Shown here piece after piece: positions 7,913-17,206 of a stretch of DNA of 64,000 bases. The stretch is from Pseudomonas sp. PDNC002 (GTDB taxonomy: Bacteria > Pseudomonadota > Gammaproteobacteria > Pseudomonadales > Pseudomonadaceae). Under the pieces are notes generated by a model, which did no database searches, was not told where the DNA came from, and worked only from the letters and a program-made list of their open reading frames with translations. The stretch lies in contig NZ_CP070356.1 of assembly GCF_016919445.1 (NCBI RefSeq), forward strand, positions 4,777,502 to 4,841,501, written 5' to 3'. A program made the translations under genes and the position numbers. Position 1 is the first letter of the stretch, and every line of letters starts with the position of its first letter.

Positions 7913-9874
7913 TCAGAACGAGTATTTCGCGGTGATCGAAACGTTGTCGCGGTCACGCATGGAGTTGCTGGAGCCCGCGCCGTAGTAGTTGGTGTACTGG
8001 GTGCCGACTTCGAAGGTGTTCAGGTAGCTGGCGTCGATACCGAGGGTGTAGGCCTTGCGCCCCTCGATGAAGTTGCCGGTGCGATCGGAGTTGCCACTGA
8101 AGTCGTCCTGGTAGACGACGTAGGGCGACAGCTTCACCCCAGCGTAGACGTCGTTCCAGCTGCCAGTGAGCAACAGGGTGTAGCCATAGCTGTCGCGGCT
8201 GATCTGCACGTCGTCGTCGTTGCCGCCGACATAGGCCTTGTCCTGGGCACCGACGAACTTGCGTTCGCTACCGTCCCAGGCGGTGTATTTCAGGCTGCTG
8301 CCACGGATGTGCTCGGAAGCCAGTTCGGCCACACCGGTCATCGAGTCGAAGCTCAGGTGCGGGCCGAAGTTGTAGATGGTCGACAGCGAGATGTTGTAGG
8401 TCTCGGCGCGCTCGTAGTTCTCGAACAGGCTGCCGCGGCACAGTTGCTTGCCGGCGACTTCAGCGCAGGCCTGGCCGGCGGCCACGCTGCCGTCATAGAG
8501 GTTGGTCTGCCCCAGGACGCCCTGGGTGAGCAGGTCACCGAGGAGATCGTCGGTGGCGGAGATACTGATCGGCATGTTCGGCCGGTAGGCGATCTCGCCG
8601 GACACCGAGGCATCGCCCAGCGTGGTGTTGAAGCTGAGGCCGTACATGCGGATGTCTTCGACGTAGTCGCGGCGCGCCTCGGCGTTGCTGGCCATGTCCA
8701 GCGTGGCCAGCCCGGGCACCGCCTCACCCAGGCCCAGTGGCCCGAGCAAGCTGTTCAACGCGTCGACGTCCACGCCCTGGTAGTCGCGCAGATCGACAGC
8801 GACCTGTGGTTCCTTGGAGTGATAGTTGACGAAGTAGAAACCGAACTCGGTGGAGTTGAGCTCCTCGGCGATGTAGCGGAAGGCCACGCCGAACTGGCCG
8901 TTGTCACGCGCTTCGACGTCCTTGCCGATGTTGGCCACCTTGAAGGTGCCGGTGTTCGGATCGAGGAAGGAATTCGGTCCGTGCGGACCGTTACCGAGCA
9001 GCCCGAGTGACGCAACGGTGGGATAGCCGGCCAGCAGTTGCTTGATCTGCGGGTCGGTCTCGGTGGTGTACGCCGTATTGCCACCATCGCTGAACAGATC
9101 GGTATCGGAGAAGTAGGTGCCCACCGAATCCAGCCGGGTTTCCTTCCACTTCCACTGGTAGAAGGCTTCCATCGACAGGTCGTCGGTGAGGCCGAAGTTG
9201 AAGCTCAGCGCTTCGACCGGCACCAGCACTTCCTTGAGCTCCGAGCCCGGCAGGTGGAAGCGCGCGGCGTCCACCGGGTTGATGGTGTTGATGCCGCCCC
9301 GATAGAACACTCCCTCGCCCCAGTTCAGCACCTGGCGACCGACGCGGCCGGTCAGCGGGTGCTCGGCAATGTCCCAGCTGCCGGACAGATAGGCATCGAG
9401 CAGCTCGGCCTTCCGCCCGGCGATGTGGCGGGTGTCATCGGTGAAGTGATCGTCCTGCGGATACGACTGGCTGGGCCGCACCACACCATCGGTGGTGTCG
9501 TAGTAGTCGTTGCGCTTATCCATGATCTGCGTGTCGTAGTAGGCAGTGCCACGCAGGAAAAGGCCGTAGTTCTGGTACTTGGCCGAGAGGTCGGAGGTCA
9601 GCTTGAAGACCTGGGAAACCAGCCCGGTATCGAAGTTGCGGTTACCGTCGTCGGCGTTGATGTCGCTGATGTTGTCCTTGTCGCGGCTTTGCACGCGCCA
9701 CATGGCGCCATAGGACAGCGTGCTGTCCAGCGAACCGGTGATCTCGTTGTCGGCCAGCTTGAACTCCAGCGCCTGGGCCGAACCCGCCACCAGTAGCGGC
9801 AGAAGCCCCATCACTGCACCCGCACGCCGCGGCGCCCAGAAAATCGACGAGCGCACCCCCATCTGACTGTTCAT
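7913..9874 (-). CDS. DUF1302 family outer-membrane beta-barrel
   Basis: A 653-residue protein: signal peptide (GLLPLLVAGSAQA), then long amphipathic beta-strand stretches rich in Tyr, Asp and Asn, ending in SITAKYSF with the terminal Phe typical of outer-membrane barrels. DUF1302 proteins are porin-like. First gene of a two-gene operon with the DUF1329 partner. The frame opens with TTG at 9898 and has ATGs at 9883 and 9874; AAGGAGG sits only two bases from 9883 but 11 from 9874, so 9874 is preferred. Confidence 0.85.
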   Translation of the reverse strand: MNSQMGVRSSIFWAPRRAGAVMGLLPLLVAGSAQALEFKLADNEITGSLDSTLSYGAMWRVQSRDKDNISDINADDGNRNFDTGLVSQVFKLTSDLSAKYQNYGLFLRGTAYYDTQIMDKRNDYYDTTDGVVRPSQSYPQDDHFTDDTRHIAGRKAELLDAYLSGSWDIAEHPLTGRVGRQVLNWGEGVFYRGGINTINPVDAARFHLPGSELKEVLVPVEALSFNFGLTDDLSMEAFYQWKWKETRLDSVGTYFSDTDLFSDGGNTAYTTETDPQIKQLLAGYPTVASLGLLGNGPHGPNSFLDPNTGTFKVANIGKDVEARDNGQFGVAFRYIAEELNSTEFGFYFVNYHSKEPQVAVDLRDYQGVDVDALNSLLGPLGLGEAVPGLATLDMASNAEARRDYVEDIRMYGLSFNTTLGDASVSGEIAYRPNMPISISATDDLLGDLLTQGVLGQTNLYDGSVAAGQACAEVAGKQLCRGSLFENYERAETYNISLSTIYNFGPHLSFDSMTGVAELASEHIRGSSLKYTAWDGSERKFVGAQDKAYVGGNDDDVQISRDSYGYTLLLTGSWNDVYAGVKLSPYVVYQDDFSGNSDRTGNFIEGRKAYTLGIDASYLNTFEVGTQYTNYYGAGSSNSMRDRDNVSITAKYSF

Positions 9875-10138
9875 AGACAGCATTACCTCCTTGGCCAAGA
9901 TTTATCGCCCCGGCCATTGCGGCCAGCGCTGTTCTTATTTGTCTCTCGGCTGCCGGCCGCCTCGTTTCATCGCGGGCCACCGTGCAGTAACACTCCTGCA
10001 AGAGCGCTTGCGGGCGCCCTGCGTACCATCCTCTTCCTGCTTGCACGCTCGAAGTTGGCACTATCGTGCATGCAAAGTAACAAACTGTTTCCCCCCTGCC
10101 AATCCAAAGGTTGCACGCGCCCCTAATTGGATGCAAAG
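9875..10138. other. Intergenic region upstream of the DUF1302 operon
   Basis: About 260 bases without a gene. It must hold the promoter of the DUF1302-DUF1329 operon. A loose inverted pair TTGCA (10041-10045) / TGCAA (10071-10075) and a short GCAC-TATC-GTGC repeat between them are visible but too weak to name. No convincing -35/-10 was found. Confidence 0.5.
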
Positions 10139-10167
10139 AAAAGCCCGACATAGAGCCGGGCTTTTTT
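10139..10167. terminator. Terminator of the DUF3859 gene
   Basis: AAAAGCCCG-ACATAGAG-CCGGGCTTTTTT stem-loop just after the stop of the minus-strand gene at 10181, with a long T-run on the plus strand side and A-run on the other. Confidence 0.8.
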
Positions 10168-10180
10168 CATACAGAGTGAC

Positions 10181-10654
10181 TCACTCGACAGTGAATGTTT
10201 TCTCTGCCAGCAGGCGATCCCCCTGGAACACCATGAACCGCCATTCCCCCGGCACCACCTCATGGTTCTCGGTGAACTGGTAGGCCATGACGTCGGTGGG
10301 CGCACCCACCACCAGCTTCTGCACGACCTCGAAGCGGTCGTGGCGCTGGCCATCCGGCGTCACGACGCCGGGCGTGAAATACAGCAGCGTCAGCGGAGTA
10401 TCGCCTTCCTGCTTGCCGCTGAGCTGGTAGCGCATACCGAACTTGGTGCCCAGCTTGGCCGGCACGCGGGTGGTCGATTCGATCTGCTGCTCGCTGCGGG
10501 TGAGCACGCGCTCGCCCGGCTGGTAATCCTTGTAGTTGCTGACGAAGACGCCGTACTCGACCGGGCCGGTGACACGCACGTCGGCGAAGGCCGAGCTGGC
10601 GAAGGCGGAAGCCAGGGTGAGGGCCAGGACTGCTGGCAGGCGGGATATGGGCAT
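10181..10654 (-). CDS. DUF3859 domain-containing exported protein
   Basis: A 157-residue protein with a Sec signal peptide (ALTLASAFASSAFA) and an immunoglobulin-like beta-strand pattern containing KLGTKFGMRYQLSG and PGEWRFMVFQGDRLL, both recognisable from the DUF3859 family. Function unknown; the mature protein has no Cys and should be a single periplasmic beta-sandwich. It is divergent from the pirin gene, and its own terminator follows. Confidence 0.8.
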   Translation of the reverse strand: MPISRLPAVLALTLASAFASSAFADVRVTGPVEYGVFVSNYKDYQPGERVLTRSEQQIESTTRVPAKLGTKFGMRYQLSGKQEGDTPLTLLYFTPGVVTPDGQRHDRFEVVQKLVVGAPTDVMAYQFTENHEVVPGEWRFMVFQGDRLLAEKTFTVE

Positions 10655-10783
10655 GTCGCGCTCCTTGTTGGGGACCGCGCGAGGCTATGACATCGCCGTG
10701 ACAGCCTGATGACAGGTCGCCTCTGCCGGGGCGGCATCGCGCCGAGCGTCTATCATGCGTGAACCAGCCTCTCGGGAATCATC

Positions 10784-11662
10784 ATGAGCGACACCCTGCT
10801 AGCCATCCGCCCGCGCGCCGAAGACGTCGAGGGCGTGCCGATCCTGCGCCCCCTGCCCTCCGCGCAGCGCCGCAGCGTCGGTCCTTTCGTGTTCTTCGAC
10901 CACATGCTCGAAAGCAGCTTCGCGCCCGAGCATGGCATGGACATCCGCCAGCACCCGCACATCGGCCTGTCCACCCTCACCTACCTGTTCGAAGGCCAGG
11001 TGCAGCACAAGGACAGCCTCGGCTCGGACCAGCTCGTGCTGCCCGGCGACGTCAGCTGGATGACCGCCGGGCGTGGTGTCGCCCACGTCGAGCGGACCCC
11101 GGCCAACCTGCTGCACAGCGGCTCGCGCCTGCACGGCCTGCAGGTCTGGCTGGCCCTGCCGCGCGAGCTCGAAGACTGCGAGCCCAGCTACAGTCACCAC
11201 GCCGCCGCCAGCCTGCCGGAAAGCGACAGCCTGGGCGTGCGCATCCGCATGATCGCCGGCTCCGGGTTCTGCCTCGAATCGCCGGTGCCGGTACGCTCCG
11301 CCACGCTCTACGCTGACCTGCAACTCAGTGCCGGCGCCACCCTGGCGATCCCCGACGAGCATCCCGAGCGAGCGCTGTACCTGATCGAAGGGGAAGCGCT
11401 ACTGGACGATGAATCGCTGCCGCTGCACGCGCTGGTGGTACTGCCCGAAGGCGAGAGCTTCACCCTCTCCGCCTGCGGCGACTGCCACGCGGTGATGATC
11501 GGCGGCGATCCGTTGGACGGCCCGCGGCGGATGAACTGGAATTTCGTCGCCAGCGATCCGAGCCTGATCGACAGTGCCCGGGCGCGCTGGGCGGCGCGGG
11601 ACTGGCCCACAGTGCCAGGTGAAATCCAACGCATCGAACTGCCGCACCAGGGCCCGAAGTAG
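10784..11662 (+). CDS. Pirin family protein
   Basis: A 292-residue bicupin. The four metal ligands of the first cupin are all present: His57 and His59 in HPHIGLST, His101 and Glu103 in GVAHVERTP, matching the human pirin set. The second cupin (residues about 180-260) lacks them, as usual. Some bacterial pirins have quercetinase activity and others interact with central metabolic enzymes; the context does not choose. Start has GGGAA upstream. Confidence 0.88.
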   Translation: MSDTLLAIRPRAEDVEGVPILRPLPSAQRRSVGPFVFFDHMLESSFAPEHGMDIRQHPHIGLSTLTYLFEGQVQHKDSLGSDQLVLPGDVSWMTAGRGVAHVERTPANLLHSGSRLHGLQVWLALPRELEDCEPSYSHHAAASLPESDSLGVRIRMIAGSGFCLESPVPVRSATLYADLQLSAGATLAIPDEHPERALYLIEGEALLDDESLPLHALVVLPEGESFTLSACGDCHAVMIGGDPLDGPRRMNWNFVASDPSLIDSARARWAARDWPTVPGEIQRIELPHQGPK

Positions 11663-11718
11663 AGAAGCCGGTCTAGAAGTATCGCGCGCGCAATGGAATG
11701 TCGCGCCGAATGAAGAAC

Positions 11719-11738
11719 CTGACGGCAAATTGCGTCAG
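11719..11738. promoter_or_regulatory. Inverted repeat upstream of the sugar transporter
   Basis: Perfect arms CTGACG / CGTCAG with an 8-base spacer, 63 bases before the transporter start, with another CTGACGG half-site at about 11755. A plausible operator; no dedicated regulator lies next to it. Confidence 0.4.
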
Positions 11739-11800
11739 CATCGCCGCCCTCTGACGGCCCTAAGCCGGCAGCCACCACTATCTGGCCCTAGGAGTCCGAG

Positions 11801-13057
11801 ATGGACCAGTCGAACGCCAATCGCCACACCAGCGCCCTGACCGTGCTGACCCTGCTGTTCTTCATGTGGGGCCTGATCACCTCGCTCAACGACATCCTCG
11901 TGCCGCACCTCAAGGCGGTATTCACCCTGTCCTACGTAGAAGCCTCACTGGTCCAGTTCTGCTTCTTCGGCGCCTACTTCATCATGTCCTTCCCGTCGGG
12001 GCGGCTGGTGGAGAAGGTCGGCTACAAGAGCGGCATCATCGTCGGCCTGGCCACGGCCGGGATCGGCTGCCTGCTGTTCTACCCGGCGGCAAGCGCGCAG
12101 TCCTACCCGTATTTCCTCGCCGCGCTGTTCATCCTCGCCTCGGGCATCACCCTGCTGCAGGTAGCGGCCAACCCGTACGTCAACGTCCTCGGCCCGGCGA
12201 GCACCGCCGCCAGCCGGTTGAACCTGACCCAGGCCTTCAACTCCCTGGGGACCACGGTCGGCCCGCTGGTGGGCTCAGTGACCATCCTCGCCATTGGCGC
12301 CGGCGCCGCCTCGCAGATCGGCGGCTCCGCCGCTGGTGAAGCCGACTCGGTGAAGACGCCCTACCTGGTGCTGGCGGGACTGCTGTTCGCCATCGCCGTC
12401 CTGATCGCCCTGTTCCGTCTACCAAAGATCCACCACGGCGAACCCACCGACGGCGCCGCCGGACAAAAATCGATCTTCGCTCACCATCACCTGGTATTCG
12501 GGGTCATCGCGATCTTCTGCTACGTCGGCGCCGAGGTCTCCATCGGCAGCTACCTGGTGAGCCTGATGGGCCAGCCGGACATCGCCGGGCTGCCAGCGGA
12601 GCAGGCCGGCAAGTACCTGTCGTTCTACTGGGGTGGCGCCATGGTCGGTCGCTTCATCGGCAGCGCCCTGATGCGCGCCATCGCGCCGAACCGCCTGCTG
12701 GCGTTCAATGCGCTGGTCGTCACGGTGCTGATCGCAGTGGCGCTGAGCCTGGGCGGTCATGCGGCGATGTGGGCGCTGATCCTGATCGGCCTGTTCAACT
12801 CGATCATGTTCCCGACCATCTTCTCCCTCGCCCTGGAAGGCCTGGGCAATCTCACCAGCAAGGGCTCCGGCCTACTCTGCATGGCGATCGTCGGCGGCGC
12901 CGTGATGCCGCTGGTGCAGGCGTTCTTCGCTGACCGCATCGGTCTGCTGCCCTCCTTCGCCGTCCCGCTGGTGTGCTACCTGTACATCGTCTGGTTCGGC
13001 GCCCGCGGCTATCGCGCCGACGAGCAACTGGCGCGGCCATCCACCAGTTCGCCCTGA
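11801..13057 (+). CDS. Sugar MFS transporter, FucP/GluP type
   Basis: A 418-residue inner-membrane symporter of the fucose/glucose/galactose:H+ family. FFMWGLITSLNDILVPHLK near the N-terminus, GAYFIMSFPSGRLVEKVGYK at the loop 2-3 position and LQVAANPYVNVLGP are strongly characteristic. About 12 hydrophobic segments are seen. GGAG lies eight bases before the ATG. It stands alone without sugar catabolism genes, so which sugar it carries is open; glucose/galactose or fucose are the known options in the family. Confidence 0.88.
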   Translation: MDQSNANRHTSALTVLTLLFFMWGLITSLNDILVPHLKAVFTLSYVEASLVQFCFFGAYFIMSFPSGRLVEKVGYKSGIIVGLATAGIGCLLFYPAASAQSYPYFLAALFILASGITLLQVAANPYVNVLGPASTAASRLNLTQAFNSLGTTVGPLVGSVTILAIGAGAASQIGGSAAGEADSVKTPYLVLAGLLFAIAVLIALFRLPKIHHGEPTDGAAGQKSIFAHHHLVFGVIAIFCYVGAEVSIGSYLVSLMGQPDIAGLPAEQAGKYLSFYWGGAMVGRFIGSALMRAIAPNRLLAFNALVVTVLIAVALSLGGHAAMWALILIGLFNSIMFPTIFSLALEGLGNLTSKGSGLLCMAIVGGAVMPLVQAFFADRIGLLPSFAVPLVCYLYIVWFGARGYRADEQLARPSTSSP

Positions 13058-13081
13058 GCCAGGACGCACACCCACGAAACG

Positions 13082-13109
13082 AAAAAGCCCGGCGATTGCC
13101 GGGCTTTTT
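13082..13109. terminator. Bidirectional terminator between convergent genes
   Basis: AAAAAGCCCGGC-GATT-GCCGGGCTTTTT between the 3' ends of the sugar transporter (13057) and the dienelactone hydrolase gene (13123). Confidence 0.88.
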
Positions 13110-13122
13110 CATGGGCGACGAT

Positions 13123-13854
13123 TCAGTTGCCGAAACGCTCTTCCAGCAGGTCGAACATCGCCGCGAAGGCGCGCCGTGCCACCTTGGCGTCGTACTGCAT
13201 CTTGCCGGGGATCTGTGCATGCGGATCAGTGAAGGAATGCGCCGCGCCGCCATAGCTGGTCAGCGCCCAGTCGACCTTGGCGTCGATCATTTCCTTGGCG
13301 AACGCCGTCAGTTGCTCGCGCGGCACGAAAGGATCGACGGCGCCGTCGAGAACCAGCACCGATCCCTTGATGTTCTGCGCATCGGCCGGATTCGGCGTAT
13401 CCAGGGTGCCATGGAAGGATACCGCTGCCGCCAGCGCGGCGCCGTCACGAGCCAGCTCCAGGGCGCAGCAACCACCGAAGCAGAAGCCGAAGGTGGCGAT
13501 TTTAGCGGTATCCACGGGCGCCTTGCCCACCTGGTCCAGCAGAGTCTTGAGCGAGAGTTGCATGCGCTTGCGCAGCAGTGCGCGGTCGTTCTTCAGCGGC
13601 ATCATCGCGGCGGCGGCCTGCTCCGTACCGTTGGGCCGCACGTCCTTGCCATAGAGATCGGCCACCAGCACCACATAGCCGCGCTCGGCGACCTTGCGGG
13701 CGATGTCCACTGCGCCCTGGCTGACGCCCATCCAGTTCGGCGCCATCAACAGGCACGGACGGGGCGCATTGCTGGACGCGTCGAATACCAGTTGGCCTTC
13801 GAAGGACACGCCATCGAGGCTGTAGGCGACAGGTTGCACGCTGATCTGGGTCAT
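13123..13854 (-). CDS. Dienelactone hydrolase family protein
   Basis: A 243-residue alpha/beta hydrolase. GFCFGGCC carries the nucleophile as Cys, as in dienelactone hydrolases, with DGAVDPFVP (Asp) and GGAAHSFTDP (His) completing the triad. The ancestral substrate is a dienelactone, but many paralogues act on other esters. The frame opens at 13908; the start at 13854 (MTQISVQPV) has GGGGAA upstream and is preferred. It lies next to htpG, which I recall is also the case in P. aeruginosa. Confidence 0.85.
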   Translation of the reverse strand: MTQISVQPVAYSLDGVSFEGQLVFDASSNAPRPCLLMAPNWMGVSQGAVDIARKVAERGYVVLVADLYGKDVRPNGTEQAAAAMMPLKNDRALLRKRMQLSLKTLLDQVGKAPVDTAKIATFGFCFGGCCALELARDGAALAAAVSFHGTLDTPNPADAQNIKGSVLVLDGAVDPFVPREQLTAFAKEMIDAKVDWALTSYGGAAHSFTDPHAQIPGKMQYDAKVARRAFAAMFDLLEERFGN

Positions 13855-13908
13855 TCGGGTATTCCCCTTTCGCTTGTCGGTGTAATGCATCGAGTACTGG
13901 AAAAACAC

Positions 13909-13930
13909 AAAGCCCGCCGAGGCGGGCTTT
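13909..13930. terminator. Terminator after htpG
   Basis: AAAGCCCGCC-GA-GGCGGGCTTT hairpin 15 bases past the htpG stop (minus strand). Confidence 0.75.
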
Positions 13931-13944
13931 GCTTCTGCTTCAGC

Positions 13945-15849
13945 TTAGGCGGAAAGCTCCACCAGCAGCTTGTTCAGGCGGCGCACGTAGGCGGCCGGGT
14001 CTTTCAGGCTATCCCCCGCAGCCAGGGCTGCCTGGTCGAAGAGGATGTGGGTCAGTTCGCCGAAGCGGTCCTCGTCGGCCTCCGCGTCGAGCTTCTCGAT
14101 CAGCGGGTGGGCCGGGTTGAACTCGAAGATCGGCTTGGATTCCGGCACCTTCTGCCCGCTGGCCTCGAGGATCTGGCGCATCTGCAGGCCCAGGTCCTGT
14201 TCGCCGATGGCAAGGATCGCCGGCGAGTCGGTCAGACGGTGGGACACGCGCACCTCGGCGACTTCGTCGCCCAGTGCAGCCTTCAGGCGCTCAGCCAGGC
14301 CTTCTTTGGCCTTGGCGATCTCTTCCTGGGCCTTCTTGTCCTCTTCGGAGTCCAGACTGCCCAGGTCCAGGTCGCCACGGGCGACGTCCACCAGTTGCTT
14401 GCCGTCGAACTCCGGCAGGTAGCTCATCAGCCACTCGTCGATACGGTCGGTGAGCAGCAGCACTTCGATGCCTTTCTTGCGGAAGACTTCCAGGTGCGGG
14501 CTGTTCTTCACCTGGGCGAAACTCTCGCCGGTGAGGTAGTAGATCTTGTCCTGGCCTTCCTGCAGGCGGCCGATGTAGTCGGCCAGGGAGACGCTCTGCT
14601 CGCCGCTCTCGTCGCTGGTGGAAGAGAAGCGCAGCAGGCCGGCGATCTTGTCCTTGTTGGCGAAGTCCTCGGCTGGACCTTCCTTCAGCACCTGGCCGAA
14701 GTTCTTCCAGAAGCCTTTGTAGGCCTCGGCGTCGTTGCTGGCCAGCTTCTCCAGCATGTCCAGGGAACGCTTGGTCAGCGCCGACTTCATCGAGTCGACC
14801 ACCGGGCCGGACTGCAGGATTTCGCGGGAGACGTTCAGCGACAGGTCGTTGGAGTCCACCACACCCTTGATGAAGCGCAGGTACAGCGGCAGGAACTGGT
14901 CAGCCTGGTCCATGATGAACACGCGCTGCACGTAGAGCTTCAGGCCACGCGGGGCCTCGCGGTGGTAGAGGTCGAACGGCGCGCGCGCCGGGACGTACAG
15001 CAGCGAGGTGTATTCGAGCTTGCCTTCGACCTTGTTGTGGCTCCAGGTCAGCGGGTTCTCGAAGTCGTGGGCGATGTGCTTGTAGAACTCCTGGTATTCC
15101 TCGTCCTTCACCTCGGTGCGCGGACGAGTCCACAGGGCGCTGGCACGGTTGACCACTTCCCACTCGGTTTCGGCCGGCTTGTCGGCCTCTTCGCCGTGGT
15201 GTTCCTTCGGCAGCTCGATGGGCAGCGCGATATGGTCGGAGTACTTCTTGATGATGTTGCGCAGGCGCCAGCCGTCGGCGAACTCGTCTTCGCCGTCCTT
15301 GAGGTGCAGGACAATGCGGGTGCCGCGCTCGGCCTTGTCGATGGTGGCGACGTCGAAGTCACCCTCGCCCTTGGAGGACCAGTGCACGCCTTCGCTGGCC
15401 GGTGCGCCGGCGCGGCGGGTGAAGACGTCCACCTTGTCGGCGACGATGAAGGCGCTGTAGAAGCCCACGCCGAACTGGCCGATCAGGTGCGAATCCTTTT
15501 TCTGGTCGCCCGAGAGATTCTTCAGGAAGTCGGCGGTACCGGACTTGGCGATGGTACCCAGGTGCGCGATGACGTCCTCGCGGCTCATGCCGATGCCGTT
15601 ATCTTCGAGGGTGACGGTCTTGGCGTCCTTGTCGAAGCTCACGCGGATCTTCAGTTCCGCGCCACCTTCGAGCAGCTCAGGCTTGGCCAGGGCCTCGAAA
15701 CGCAGCTTGTCGGCGGCGTCGGAGGCGTTGGAAATCAGTTCGCGAAGGAAGATTTCCTTGTTCGAATACAGGGAGTGAATCATCAGGTGAAGCAGCTGCT
15801 TCACTTCGGTCTGGAAGCCCAGTGTTTCTTTTTGAGTCTCCGCGCTCAT
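13945..15849 (-). CDS. htpG: Molecular chaperone HtpG (Hsp90)
   Basis: A 634-residue cytoplasmic ATP-dependent chaperone, full length for the family. The GHKL ATPase motifs are in order: [31 protein letters not shown] and [25 protein letters not shown] lies in the middle domain. The start at 15849 ([17 protein letters not shown]) has GGAGCGAG upstream; the frame runs to 15885 without better support. A textbook sigma-32 promoter lies about 55-80 bases upstream, so it should be heat-induced. Confidence 0.97.
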   Translation of the reverse strand: MSAETQKETLGFQTEVKQLLHLMIHSLYSNKEIFLRELISNASDAADKLRFEALAKPELLEGGAELKIRVSFDKDAKTVTLEDNGIGMSREDVIAHLGTIAKSGTADFLKNLSGDQKKDSHLIGQFGVGFYSAFIVADKVDVFTRRAGAPASEGVHWSSKGEGDFDVATIDKAERGTRIVLHLKDGEDEFADGWRLRNIIKKYSDHIALPIELPKEHHGEEADKPAETEWEVVNRASALWTRPRTEVKDEEYQEFYKHIAHDFENPLTWSHNKVEGKLEYTSLLYVPARAPFDLYHREAPRGLKLYVQRVFIMDQADQFLPLYLRFIKGVVDSNDLSLNVSREILQSGPVVDSMKSALTKRSLDMLEKLASNDAEAYKGFWKNFGQVLKEGPAEDFANKDKIAGLLRFSSTSDESGEQSVSLADYIGRLQEGQDKIYYLTGESFAQVKNSPHLEVFRKKGIEVLLLTDRIDEWLMSYLPEFDGKQLVDVARGDLDLGSLDSEEDKKAQEEIAKAKEGLAERLKAALGDEVAEVRVSHRLTDSPAILAIGEQDLGLQMRQILEASGQKVPESKPIFEFNPAHPLIEKLDAEADEDRFGELTHILFDQAALAAGDSLKDPAAYVRRLNKLLVELSA

Positions 15850-15901
15850 CGTTTCTCGCTCCGAGGATGACAAATGCCGCGTCATGCGGCCGATGTCAGC
15901 G

Positions 15902-15929
15902 AGATGGGGGCTTCCCGAACCAATTCAAG
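15902..15929 (-). promoter_or_regulatory. Sigma-32 (heat-shock) promoter of htpG
   Basis: On the minus strand: CTTGAA (15929-15924), 14-base spacer, CCCCATCT (15909-15902). This matches the RpoH consensus CTTGAAA-N11..16-CCCCATNT almost perfectly, in the right orientation for htpG. Confidence 0.85.
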
Positions 15930-15945
15930 GGGTTGGAGAAAAATC

Positions 15946-15961
15946 GCCGGCAGCTGCCGGC
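15946..15961 (-). terminator. Terminator of the thioesterase/membrane-protein operon
   Basis: A perfect 16-base palindrome GCCGGCAGCTGCCGGC, followed on the minus strand by GATTTTTCT. It lies just after the stop at 15968 and ends directly before the htpG promoter. Confidence 0.7.
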
Positions 15962-15967
15962 AAAGGC

Positions 15968-17206
15968 TCAGCGCGCGGTGAGTTCGATGTCCGCGACTTC
16001 ACTGGGGCGCAGCGTGTAGCTCGCCTGCCCGGGACCGTCGATCACCCGACGGATGACCAGCCGACCATCAGCGTCCAGCCCAACGAAAACCCCCTCGGCA
16101 GTCCGCCCACGCTCGGTGGTGACCCGCATGCCGCGATTCATGTAGCGCTGCGGCGCTGCCTGCAGGCGCTCCAGGGACAGGCGACCGCTCTCCGCCCCCT
16201 GCGGCGCCGGAGCAGCCACCGGTGCCGGCGCGGCGACCGGCGCAGCAACCACGGCCGCGGCCTTCAGGCGCGGGTAACGGTCGTTGCGTACGCCCCAGCC
16301 TCGGGCATCGGTCTTCTCCAGCACCACCTGCAGCTCCTGCGGCACGCTGGCGACCGCCACGCCCACGGAGAGGGTCTGCGCGAGGCGCTGGGTGTCCAGC
16401 GGCGGCAGGCGGGTTATGACCACGTCCCGGCTGGCGAAGCGGCGCTCCAGGTAATCCTGCAGTACATGGCGCAGGGTATCCGGCGAGTCGAAGCGCGTAT
16501 CCACCTGGCCATTGCGGTAGCGCAGGCGGTCGGTGAACACCTCGACAGTGCCGCTCAAGGTGGTCTGCATCTCGGCCGGCAACACCAGGTGGAACGCGCC
16601 GCGCATGCGATTGGGCGCTTCCGGCGTCAGGTCCAGGTGCAGGCTGTAGCCGCGCTGCAGGCGCACCGCCTCGGGCAGGTCCTGGCCCGGCGCCAGCCAA
16701 CTGACTTCGATCTCGGGCAGGCGCCCCTTGTCATCGGGAAGGACGTCGAGGCGCAGCGGTCCGCTCACCGCCGCGGGCAGGCGCACCTGTATTTCCCGGT
16801 GGGCGTAGAAGTCCTGGCCTTCGCGAAGACTCAGCACGCCGTCGATGTACTCGGCTTGTTCCGGGGTGAACGACTTGCCGTTGAGCTCGCCGTGCAGATC
16901 GATGGCCAGCTCGGGCTTGACCACCGGCTCGGGCTTGAGCCACGCCAGGCTGAGAATCGCTTCGAGGCGGGCAGAGTCCTGCGAGGCGAGCATCGTCAAG
17001 CCAACCACCAGCGGGATGCAGCCCAGCCCCCCCAGAGCCACGGCACTGCGGGCGCGGCGCCAGTTGGTCACGATGAACAGCAGCGCCATCGGCGGCAGCA
17101 GGCTGGCAATTCCCCAGAACAGGCTGCGCGCGAAGGCGCTGCTGATGACCCAGACGTATCCGGCGAGAATCAGCAGCAGCCCCAGCAGGATCAGCAGCGT
17201 ATCCAT
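15968..17206 (-). CDS. Membrane protein with large soluble domain, unknown function
   Basis: A 412-residue protein. Residues 1-75 contain three hydrophobic helices (MDTLLILLGLLLILAGYVWV; a second at about 31-47; GGLGCIPLVVGLTMLAS), then a long hydrophilic region, an Ala/Pro-rich linker at about 318-340, and a small C-terminal domain with repeated basic/acidic beta pattern (RGMRVTTERGRTAEGVFVGL). I do not recognise a named family. Its ATG abuts the TGA of the upstream thioesterase gene, so the three genes 18123-15968 are one operon. Confidence 0.75.
   Translation of the reverse strand: MDTLLILLGLLLILAGYVWVISSAFARSLFWGIASLLPPMALLFIVTNWRRARSAVALGGLGCIPLVVGLTMLASQDSARLEAILSLAWLKPEPVVKPELAIDLHGELNGKSFTPEQAEYIDGVLSLREGQDFYAHREIQVRLPAAVSGPLRLDVLPDDKGRLPEIEVSWLAPGQDLPEAVRLQRGYSLHLDLTPEAPNRMRGAFHLVLPAEMQTTLSGTVEVFTDRLRYRNGQVDTRFDSPDTLRHVLQDYLERRFASRDVVITRLPPLDTQRLAQTLSVGVAVASVPQELQVVLEKTDARGWGVRNDRYPRLKAAAVVAAPVAAPAPVAAPAPQGAESGRLSLERLQAAPQRYMNRGMRVTTERGRTAEGVFVGLDADGRLVIRRVIDGPGQASYTLRPSEVADIELTAR

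Noticed and set aside
9875-10138. Sigma-54 promoter near 10057 (GGCAC...GTGC)
   Set aside because: The GG to GC spacing is nine rather than ten bases and it points away from the DUF1302 operon.
12973-15870. A 965-codon plus-strand open frame opposite htpG and the dienelactone hydrolase gene
   Set aside because: Shadow of htpG; low-complexity, His/Gln/Val-rich translation with no recognisable motif.
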